Assembly: GCA_946478765.1 (NCBI GenBank)
Contig: CAMLDH010000200.1
Span: forward strand, 1 to 7,193
Direction of reading: 5' to 3'
Source: an uncultured Oxalobacteraceae bacterium
GTDB lineage: Bacteria; Pseudomonadota; Gammaproteobacteria; Burkholderiales; Burkholderiaceae
DNA length: 7,193 nt
Positions 1-5,008 of the stretch are shown piece after piece. Below the pieces are notes generated by a model that was not told the DNA's origin, ran no database searches, and saw only the letters and a program-made list of their open reading frames with translations. The translations under genes were made by a program, and so were the position numbers. Within the stretch, counting starts at the first letter, position 1, and every line of letters begins with the position of its first letter.

Positions 1-1
1 A

Positions 2-820
2 TGGAAACAAGCGCGCGGCGCGTCGCCGGGCGCCATCATCGACAATTACGGCGGCAAGATGTTCCGTTCCGAATGGATCCAAGCCGGCACCCCAAGCGCG
101 CCGCAAAACCACGGCCACGGCGCGGCAGCCGCGGACGATTCGACGCACATCATGAAGTTCATCTTCGGCTCGATGAACAAAATGGTGCCGGAACTGCATG
201 CCAAGGCGCAGGCGAGCGGCGGAGAATTCAAGATCCCGCTGGGGAACAGTGCACATGTATTCTCGCTCATGCCGATGCAAATGAAGGAAGCGTGGCAAAG
301 CGGTATGACGCAGGAACAGTGGCTCGAACAGAGCATCAAGCGGCCGGCGCAGCAACACGTTCAGAACGCACGCAACGCACCGCCGCTATTCAGCGTGGTA
401 CAGGAACTGGGCAAACAGCTCAATATGCATTCGAACGACGTCAACCAGATGTACCAGAATATCGCGCAAAGCGCTGGCGGCTTCCGGCGGGGCCAACAGA
501 TGTACTCGCTGGCCGCGGTGCAGCGGGAGCTGGAGACGTACTGCCGAGTTGCCGGGAATCCCCAATTGCAGGCGGACGGCGAAAATGTGCTGGGCAAAAT
601 GGCCCCCCTGCCCGCGCGGATATTTGCCGACACCAACTGGGTGGATGGCAAGGGCAATCCGACCTTCATGGGCGTCACATACAACCCCTTCTCGGACAAG
701 ATTGAAACCCAACTCATGGACAAGGATTATGGCAACAGGCAACCCGTCGCCAGCAAATGGATAGCTGACCAGTGGTACATGTCCACTCCCTTGAAGTCGC
801 ATGCAGCGCCGTCCGCATGA
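2..820 (+). CDS. Hypothetical protein, C-terminal 272 residues (5' end outside window)
   Basis: The reading frame is open from the second base of the window to a TGA at 818-820, so this is the C-terminal part of a longer protein. An internal ATG at 59 exists, but the frame upstream of it is equally protein-like (it includes GAIIDNYGGKMF), so I do not take 59 as the start. The visible part is soluble, with no membrane segment. It has a Gly/Ala/His-rich linker at about residues 38-48, a Gln/Met-rich, probably helical middle, and a C-terminal part rich in aromatics and Asp (IFADTNWVDGKGNPTFMGV). I do not recognise the family. The next gene starts 25 bases downstream on the same strand, so the two are probably co-transcribed. 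A large protein followed by a small acidic one can be an effector/immunity or substrate/chaperone pair, but nothing in the sequence proves that. Coding status is fairly sure; function is unknown. Confidence 0.7.
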   Translation, partial: WKQARGASPGAIIDNYGGKMFRSEWIQAGTPSAPQNHGHGAAAADDSTHIMKFIFGSMNKMVPELHAKAQASGGEFKIPLGNSAHVFSLMPMQMKEAWQSGMTQEQWLEQSIKRPAQQHVQNARNAPPLFSVVQELGKQLNMHSNDVNQMYQNIAQSAGGFRRGQQMYSLAAVQRELETYCRVAGNPQLQADGENVLGKMAPLPARIFADTNWVDGKGNPTFMGVTYNPFSDKIETQLMDKDYGNRQPVASKWIADQWYMSTPLKSHAAPSA

Positions 821-833
821 GCGGCGCATACAC

Positions 834-837
834 GGAG
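834..837 (+). promoter_or_regulatory. Shine-Dalgarno GGAG that sets the start at 846
   Basis: GGAG lies 8 bases before the ATG at 846. The same frame is open further upstream to an ATG at 801, but that ATG lies inside the preceding gene and has no comparable ribosome binding site, so 846 is preferred. Confidence 0.6.
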
Positions 838-845
838 AGCAATCG

Positions 846-1322
846 ATGAGCATACTCAATCTGGACAAGAGCGACGAAACGAGCGTGACGCTGGAACTGC
901 GCGTCAGTGGCGACGACGCGCGGCAATACGTCATCGCCGACGGCAGCCAGTTCGACTCGCTGGCCGAACTGGTTGCAACGCACCCGGAACTCGGCGCGCC
1001 TGAGCACGTGGCGCTGTACTGCGAACTGTGCCTGCATTTCTTTCCCGGTCCCGGCTGTCTGCTGATCGAGGAGCCGGACGAATTCCGCGCACGCTATCAG
1101 GCCCTGCTGCAGCATGCCGACGCAAACATCGGCGACCAGCCATCGGCTGCCGATTTTGGCCCGTACGACGTGTCGGAAATCGCGGCGCCGCAAGTGATCA
1201 AGAACCAGTTCGTGTTCTATGCCGAAGGCAGTTTGTACAACGTGCCGTACCGGGTTGAAGCACCGTGGCCGGCAGGTGCGCAAGGACCTGTCAATTTCCT
1301 GCTGCTGCCGTTGCAGGAATGA
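846..1322 (+). CDS. Hypothetical acidic protein, 158 aa
   Basis: This small soluble protein is complete, from ATG 846 with a well-placed GGAG to TGA 1320-1322. It begins MSILNLDKSDETSVTLELRV. It is rich in Asp and Glu, has no signal peptide or membrane segment, and has three cysteines (C59, C62, C71) around a hydrophobic stretch (ALYCELCLHFFPGPGCLL); the CxxC is suggestive but no metal site is established. The N-terminal part looks like beta strands followed by a helix near residues 38-46, and the C-terminus (VNFLLLPLQE) ends in a likely strand. It follows the unrecognised gene ending at 820 by 25 bases and is probably its operon partner. Its small size, acidity and position fit an immunity protein or chaperone for the upstream product, which is inference from context only. 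I do not recognise the family. Confidence 0.72.
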   Translation: MSILNLDKSDETSVTLELRVSGDDARQYVIADGSQFDSLAELVATHPELGAPEHVALYCELCLHFFPGPGCLLIEEPDEFRARYQALLQHADANIGDQPSAADFGPYDVSEIAAPQVIKNQFVFYAEGSLYNVPYRVEAPWPAGAQGPVNFLLLPLQE

Positions 1323-1378
1323 GCTAAGTACCCGCGCAAAATATATTGTGAATTTCTCGTGACAGTCGTAGTGAAAGC

Positions 1379-1455
1379 AGAAAGGAGTAGGGTGCGCTTG
1401 CGCACCAATGCTGCGGTGGATCGCAATGGTGCGCAAGCGCACCCTACTCCTTTCT
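1379..1455 (+). terminator. Long REP-like hairpin, probable transcription terminator
   Basis: The arms 1379-1407 and 1427-1455 are perfectly complementary over 29 bases, with a 19-base loop in which ATG/CAT-type pairing (1409-1411 with 1423-1425) can extend the stem. Further outward, GTGAAA (1371-1376) can pair with TTTCAC (1459-1464). The core reads TAGGGTGCGCTTGCGCACC, itself containing a short palindrome. The right arm is followed by CTATTTTTC, so for the plus-strand transcript it resembles an intrinsic terminator, placed 57 bases after the stop at 1322. The core resembles REP-type intergenic palindromes common in proteobacteria (recollection, not a search). Confidence 0.6.
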
Positions 1456-1594
1456 ATTTTTCACGACACAAATAATTTTGCGTGATTGCTTAGCAACGGG
1501 GTGAGCATTCCAACGGAGAGAGAAACTCTGTTTTCCCTGCGCGATTTAGCCGTCGTTGCTCATATGAATGCCGATTCCGTTGTCATGTGACCCA

Positions 1595-2011
1595 CTAGTG
1601 CCTCGGCGTAACAACCAGCTTGTCATGCGGGGTAACCGCAATCGGGTCGCTGGCCGGAAAAGTCAGTTCGATTGCCTCATCCAGCAATGCATCATCTTCG
1701 TCATCGCACTGCGCGGCTTTTTCCGATTCGGCGGATGCGGGCAATTCGGCCGTCGGATCGCTGGCCGGAAAAGTCAGCTCGATGGCTTCGTCGAGCATGG
1801 ATTCTTCGCGCTGTACCGCGTCGCCGGATGAAATATTCCGGGTCTTCAAATCGCGCCAGGTCGCGTCATCCGGCGTGATGTCTTTCGGCGTTACTTCTTT
1901 CGGTGAATTGCCGTGCGAAGAAGGCAGTTGCGACGAGTGCTCCGCATCCGTCGGCGTGGATGGATGTTGGTTTGCTTGGCTTTTCGTGGCGTCTTTGTTG
2001 ATCGCTGTCAT
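1595..2011 (-). CDS. Small acidic protein with duplicated LDEAIELTFPASDP motif, 138 aa
   Basis: The minus-strand gene starts at ATG 2011-2009, with GGAGA (complement of 2018-2022) 6 bases upstream, and ends at TAG 1597-1595. The first 60 residues are polar and low in complexity (Ser, Thr, Pro, Asp, Lys), probably disordered, with short repeats EVTPKDITPDD. Two almost identical 17-residue copies follow: residues 72-88 and 109-125, each reading (M/L)LDEAIELTFPASDPxA. They are joined by an Ala/Glu/Asp-rich linker. A DEALE(E/L)(S/T)FPASDP-type motif occurs, as far as I recall, once in many short uncharacterised proteobacterial proteins; two copies in one protein is unusual. There is no signal peptide, membrane segment or enzyme motif. 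The start lies 26 bases beyond the end of the thioredoxin-reductase-like relic and it may be transcribed with sdhB. Function is unknown. Confidence 0.8.
   Translation of the reverse strand: MTAINKDATKSQANQHPSTPTDAEHSSQLPSSHGNSPKEVTPKDITPDDATWRDLKTRNISSGDAVQREESMLDEAIELTFPASDPTAELPASAESEKAAQCDDEDDALLDEAIELTFPASDPIAVTPHDKLVVTPRH
1647..1777 (-). repeat. In-frame direct repeat encoding the duplicated motif
   Basis: TCGCTGGCCGGAAAAGTCAG occurs at 1647-1666 and again at 1758-1777 (plus-strand reading), 111 bases or exactly 37 codons apart. The 20 bases are identical and the neighbouring bases on the motif side are similar but have diverged at silent positions. This indicates an internal duplication that has been kept at the protein level. 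Confidence 0.85.
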
Positions 2012-2037
2012 CGGGTTTCTCCATGTGGTGCGTTCAG

Positions 2038-2235
2038 TTACAAACTGTTGTGAATGGCGGTTGCGGCAACGGCTGCATGACCATAGGCAACACTTATTTG
2101 ATGCAGCCCTTTGACCACATCGCCTGCGGCATACAAACCTGCAATAGACGTTTGATAACGTTTGTCTACCAGGAGTTCGCCATTTTCATCACTTCGCGCA
2201 TGCAAGCGCAGCGCCAGATCCGATCCCGCCCCTGT
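2038..2235 (-). pseudogene. Thioredoxin-reductase-like flavoprotein, C-terminal relic (65 codons)
   Basis: Read on the minus strand from 2235 to the TAA at 2040-2038, the frame gives a clear C-terminus of the thioredoxin reductase / NAD(P)-FAD oxidoreductase family. It contains SDLAL, then ENGELLVDKRYQTSIAGLYA, then AGDVVKGLHQISVAYGHAAV and ATAIHNSL. The GLYAAGDV segment is the conserved FAD-contacting GD motif, and the HQISVA..HAA..AT.IHN helix is the usual family C-terminus. The FAD Rossmann fold, the NAD(P) domain and any CxxC, over 200 residues, are missing. There is no in-frame ATG. The preceding codon in this frame is the TGA stop of sdhB, so the relic starts directly where sdhB ends. 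It appears to be what is left of a gene whose 5' part was replaced by, or deleted up to, sdhB. It is probably not expressed as a protein unless the TGA is read through. Confidence 0.82.
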
Positions 2236-2964
2236 TCATACCGCGCGGCGTACCAGCAGATCCCGGATATTGCTGATGGCTGCGGCGGGATTCAAGCCTT
2301 TCGGACAAACATCGGTGCAATTCATGATCGTGCGGCAGCGATACAGCCGATACGCGTCTTGCACATTGTCGAGCCGTTCGCCGAGCGCTTCGTCGCGCGT
2401 ATCCGCCATGAAACGATAGGCTTGCAGCAAGCCTGCCGGGCCGACGAACTTGTCCGGGTTCCACCAATAAGTCGGACACGCGGCGGAACAGCAAGCGCAC
2501 AGGATGCATTCGTACAATCCATTGAGTTGCTCGCGATCATCCGGCAATTGCAGCCGCTCCTTTTCCGGCGGCGGCGTGTCGTTGATCAGGTACGGCTTGA
2601 TCGAGTGGTACTGCTTCCAGAACAGCGTCAGATCGACCGCCAAGTCGCGCACCACCGGAAAGCCGGGCAAGGGACGCAGCACGATCGGCTGTTTCAATTC
2701 ATCGATCCGGGTAATGCATGCCAATCCGTTCTTGCCGTTGATATTCATCCCGTCGGAACCGCACACGCCTTCACGACAGGAACGCCGATACGACAAGCTG
2801 TCGTCCAGGTCGGACTTGATGCGCGTCAGTGCATCCAGCACCATGAGTTCGTGCGGCATCAGTTCGACGTCCAGGTCCTGCATGTACGGCGCCTTGTCGG
2901 CTTCCGGGTCATAACGGTAAATCCGGAAATGGACGGTGCGATTGGCTTTGTGGCGTGTGCTCAT
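2236..2964 (-). CDS. sdhB: Succinate dehydrogenase iron-sulfur subunit (SdhB), solitary copy
   Basis: This 242-aa protein is full length for SdhB, which carries electrons from the SdhA flavin to quinone at the inner face of the cytoplasmic membrane. The N-terminal ferredoxin domain has the [2Fe-2S] ligands C63, C68, D71 and C83 (SCREGVCGSDG, NGKNGLAC). The C-terminal domain has C153, C156, C159 and C220 for [4Fe-4S] and C163, C210 and C216 for [3Fe-4S], with spacing equal to E. coli SdhB. The quinone-site Trp of PTYWWNP (W168) is kept, but CRTIMNC has Arg211 where E. coli has His207. The ATG at 2964 has GAGGGAA 11 bases upstream. No sdhA, sdhC or sdhD lies beside it, although these genes normally form sdhCDAB, so it is probably a second, divergent copy whose partners are elsewhere. 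It could also serve a fumarate-reductase-like complex. Family assignment is very sure; role in vivo is not. Confidence 0.97.
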   Translation of the reverse strand: MSTRHKANRTVHFRIYRYDPEADKAPYMQDLDVELMPHELMVLDALTRIKSDLDDSLSYRRSCREGVCGSDGMNINGKNGLACITRIDELKQPIVLRPLPGFPVVRDLAVDLTLFWKQYHSIKPYLINDTPPPEKERLQLPDDREQLNGLYECILCACCSAACPTYWWNPDKFVGPAGLLQAYRFMADTRDEALGERLDNVQDAYRLYRCRTIMNCTDVCPKGLNPAAAISNIRDLLVRRAV

Positions 2965-3074
2965 GTTGTTCGATCTTCCCTCTTCACGTTTAACATGGGC
3001 TTATCGCATGCAGCATTCATACCCATTTCATGCAGGGAATTGCACGCTTCCGCAGACCATGATCTACAACATGA
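2961..3074 (-). promoter_or_regulatory. Possible leader stem that pairs with the sdhB start codon
   Basis: In the minus-strand transcript, TCATGTTGTAGATC (3074-3061) can pair with GATCGAACAACATGA (2975-2961), giving 9 base pairs, a small internal bulge and 4 more pairs. The second arm contains the sdhB ATG and part of the spacer after its ribosome binding site. The loop is about 85 bases. Such a stem could hide the start codon. This is seen by eye only, with no energy calculation. Confidence 0.25.
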
Positions 3075-3256
3075 AACGATGGATCAAGTTCAAGAGGATG
3101 GAACATTTTTTCGCCACGCCGTGTCCTATTTTTACGGTTGAGAACCACCCCTTTAAAGGTCTTTGGAAGTTCAATTTTCTCTTTTCTCAATAACGAATTC
3201 TGATTTCTCTCAAATTTTTCATTATCAGACTTACTCAAAATTACCAAAGAACGGTT

Positions 3257-3279
3257 CCCTCCTCCTGTAAGGGGGAGGG
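3257..3279. repeat. C/G-rich hairpin, left copy
   Basis: Arms 3257-3265 and 3271-3279 form a 9-bp stem (one G-T pair) around the loop TGTAA. It resembles, in inverted orientation, the hairpin at 3423-3445, which suggests that both belong to one composite intergenic repeat. Confidence 0.55.
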
Positions 3280-3324
3280 GTGAAGCGGGGTTTCGAGCGG
3301 CATGCCGCGAGCCGCTGAACGCCC

Positions 3325-3342
3325 GTCTGCGTACTCGCAGAC
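3325..3342. repeat. Perfect 7-bp hairpin GTCTGCG-TACT-CGCAGAC
   Basis: Arms 3325-3331 and 3336-3342 pair perfectly with a 4-base loop. It sits midway between the two C/G-rich hairpins of the same intergenic region and has no T-run, so it is not an obvious terminator. Confidence 0.55.
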
Positions 3343-3422
3343 AGACCGCCCCAGCGGGGAGGGAGGGGGTAGTAGGGTCGAGGAAGAAAGGTTCTATCTC
3401 GAACGCACTACCCCCATCCCAG

Positions 3423-3445
3423 CCTTCCCCCTTGCAGGGGGAAGG
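3423..3445. repeat. C/G-rich hairpin, right copy
   Basis: CCTTCCCCC (3423-3431) pairs perfectly with GGGGGAAGG (3437-3445) around the loop TTGCA. The flanking CTACCCCCATCCCAGC is of the kind often seen in dispersed intergenic repeats of Burkholderiales (recollection only). Confidence 0.6.
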
Positions 3446-3607
3446 AGCTTTCGAATAGTGCCCGCAGGTTCAGCAAATAGGCACATAAGAAACACTACTT
3501 TGTTCTACGCAAGTCGCACCTTTAAAGGGGTGTGGTTGAAAACGGCGATGCGCATACTGCCCATACGCCCTCCTTCGCAATCCAACATTCATGGATGACA
3601 TGACCTG

Positions 3608-5008
3608 ATGCAGACATTCGCCGGCCTGGACGCATTGCTTCTCGCCCGTCTCCAGTTTGCATTCACCATCAGCTTCCATATCCTTTTCCCCGCATTCACG
3701 ATCGGCCTGTCCGCCTTCATTGCGACACTGGAAGTGTTGGGGCTGCGTACCGGTCGGCCGCACTATCAAGCGCTGTCCCGCTTCTGGACGAAAATTTTCG
3801 CGGTGTCGTTTGCGATGGGCGTGGTATCCGGCGTCGTGCTGTCCTACCAGTTCGGCACCAACTGGAGCCGGTTCTCGACCGTGATTGGCAACACCATCGG
3901 TCCGCTGCTCGGCTATGAAGTATTGACTGCATTTTTCCTGGAAGCGACTTTCCTCGGCATACTGCTGTTCGGTCGCAACCGGGTGCCGCCATGGCTGCAT
4001 GCGTTGTCGGCGATCATCGTCGCGATCGGCACCGCGCTGTCCGGATTCTGGATTCTGGCCGCCAATAGCTGGATGCATACGCCAGACGGTTTTGAAATGC
4101 GCAATGGCATTGCGTTTCCGGTTTCCTGGTCCGCCATCATTTTCAACCCCAGCTTTCCGTATCGCTTCACGCACATGATGATCGCGGCGTATCTCACGAC
4201 TTCATTGGTGGTGCTGGCGGTCGGTGCGCGCTATCTGGTGGCGCGGCGCTTTGTGCAGGAAGCGACGACCATGTTGCATATGGGCTTGGGCATGGTCGCC
4301 TTGCTGGCGCCGCTGCAATTGCTGGTGGGCGATTTGCATGGAGTGAACACGGCACAATTTCAACCGGCAAAAGTTGCCGCGATCGAAGGGCATTGGGATG
4401 GGTCGCGGCCGGCGCCGCTGGTCTTGTTTGCGTGGCCCGACAGCGCGGCGCAACGCAACCGCGCCGAGCTTGGGATTCCCAACCTGGGCAGTTTGATCGT
4501 CACGCATGATGCCAACGGTTTGTTTCCCGGATTGACCGATTTCAAACCGCAAGACCGTCCGCCGGTGCTGCCGGTATTTTTTGCGTTTCGCCTGATGGTC
4601 GGCATCGGGCTGGTGTTGATTGCGATCGGCATGATTGGCGTCCTGCTGTGGTGGCGCAAGCGGCTCACCCGCAGCGACTGGTATCTGAAACCGGTGCGCT
4701 ATTGCTGGCCGCTCGGATTCATGGCGATTCTGTCCGGCTGGACCGTAACCGAGGTCGGGCGGCAACCATGGCTTGCCTACGGCATCCTGCGCACCGCCGA
4801 CGCCAGCTCGCCTGTCGCCGCGGGCACGGTCGGCTTGTCGCTGCTGCTGTTCCTGCTGGTGTATTGCGTCGTCTTTGGCATGGGCATCTGGTACATCCGC
4901 CAACTGGTCGCGCGCGGACTGCCGGCCGGCGCTGTACCGCCTCCGCCGGAAGGGCTTCCGAACCGTCCCTTGTCAGCGGCCGAACCGGGGCAGGAGGAGA
5001 CGCGCTGA
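3608..5008 (+). CDS. cydA: Cytochrome bd-type quinol oxidase subunit I, short Q-loop (CIO) type
   Basis: This 466-aa integral membrane protein is the haem-carrying subunit of a bd-type terminal oxidase, which oxidises quinol and reduces O2 to water without pumping protons. The N-terminus ARLQFAFTISFH carries the haem b595/d-side ligand His24 (His19 in E. coli). E104 and E112 match the paired E99/E107 of the proton path. His189 and Met330 are the likely haem b558 ligands. The Q-loop begins with QPAKVAAIEGHW, where K255 and E260 match the quinol-site K252/E257. GWTVTEVGRQPW (377-388) is the family signature. The periplasmic Q-loop is short, as in the cyanide-insensitive CioA group. The C-terminus has a proline-rich tail (VPPPPEGLP). 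The ATG at 3608 gives the expected family N-terminus but has only a weak GGA 12 bases upstream. It overlaps the TGA of a 5-codon mini-ORF starting at 3591. Its own stop overlaps the cydB start. Confidence 0.97.
   Translation: MQTFAGLDALLLARLQFAFTISFHILFPAFTIGLSAFIATLEVLGLRTGRPHYQALSRFWTKIFAVSFAMGVVSGVVLSYQFGTNWSRFSTVIGNTIGPLLGYEVLTAFFLEATFLGILLFGRNRVPPWLHALSAIIVAIGTALSGFWILAANSWMHTPDGFEMRNGIAFPVSWSAIIFNPSFPYRFTHMMIAAYLTTSLVVLAVGARYLVARRFVQEATTMLHMGLGMVALLAPLQLLVGDLHGVNTAQFQPAKVAAIEGHWDGSRPAPLVLFAWPDSAAQRNRAELGIPNLGSLIVTHDANGLFPGLTDFKPQDRPPVLPVFFAFRLMVGIGLVLIAIGMIGVLLWWRKRLTRSDWYLKPVRYCWPLGFMAILSGWTVTEVGRQPWLAYGILRTADASSPVAAGTVGLSLLLFLLVYCVVFGMGIWYIRQLVARGLPAGAVPPPPEGLPNRPLSAAEPGQEETR
4992..4997 (+). 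promoter_or_regulatory. Strong Shine-Dalgarno AGGAGG fixing the cydB start
   Basis: A consensus AGGAGG lies inside the last codons of cydA, 10 bases before the ATG at 5008. The cydB frame is open far upstream to 4648, inside cydA, but this site and the family N-terminus (MDTINYTLPVIW) fix the start at 5008. Confidence 0.85.

Larger units (their letters stand above)
3146..3532. repeat. 387-bp segment bounded by a 15-bp inverted repeat
   Basis: CACCCCTTTAAAGGT at 3146-3160 is the exact reverse complement of ACCTTTAAAGGGGTG at 3518-3532. Allowing a 2-base indel, the match extends outward through AACC/GGTT. Just outside lie GGTTGAGAAC (3136-3145) and GGTTGAAAAC (3534-3543), which match at 9 of 10 bases in direct orientation, as target duplications would. 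The segment has no transposase, so it could be a small non-autonomous element. Alternatively, the near-palindromic CCTTTAAAGG cores could be two operator sites serving the divergent sdhB and cydA genes. Confidence 0.5.
2965..3607. other. 643-bp non-coding divergent region between sdhB and cydA
   Basis: No convincing gene lies here; open frames such as 3302-3598 (+) run through hairpins and have no ribosome binding site. The sdhB-proximal part (about 3165-3250) is AT-rich and has a GATAAT-like -10 on the minus strand (complement of 3221-3226), with only a weak TTGGTA-like -35 at 15-base spacing. The central part (3257-3445) is a cluster of C/G-rich hairpins. The outer boundaries are marked by an inverted pair of CACCCCTTTAAAGGT. 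Promoters for both divergent genes must lie here, but I cannot place them with confidence. I saw no FNR-type TTGAT-N4-ATCAA box. Confidence 0.6.

Noticed and set aside
714..1442. 242-codon minus-strand ORF opposite the left gene pair
   Set aside because: It starts inside the REP-like hairpin, has no ribosome binding site, and is Arg/His/Cys-rich in the way shadow frames of GC-rich genes are.
1379..1455. Hairpins considered as a CRISPR array
   Set aside because: There are no regularly spaced direct repeats with unique spacers anywhere in the window; this is a single inverted repeat.
2023..3141. 372-codon plus-strand ORF opposite sdhB
   Set aside because: It is the antisense shadow of sdhB and the flavoprotein relic; those strands carry unmistakable family motifs, whereas this frame has none.
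3017..3247. 76-codon minus-strand ORF upstream of sdhB
   Set aside because: It would start at TTG with no ribosome binding site, lies in AT-rich leader DNA, does not resemble SdhA or any family I know, and crosses the left inverted repeat.
3302..3598. 98-codon plus-strand ORF upstream of cydA
   Set aside because: It runs through the C/G-rich hairpins and the right inverted repeat, has no ribosome binding site, and its translation (PIPAFPLAGGRS) is a typical product of a translated intergenic repeat.
3160..3600. FNR/ANR-type site upstream of cydA
   Set aside because: Only TTGGAAGTTCAA (about 3164-3175) is similar, and the spacing between its half-sites is too short for TTGAT-N4-ATCAA.
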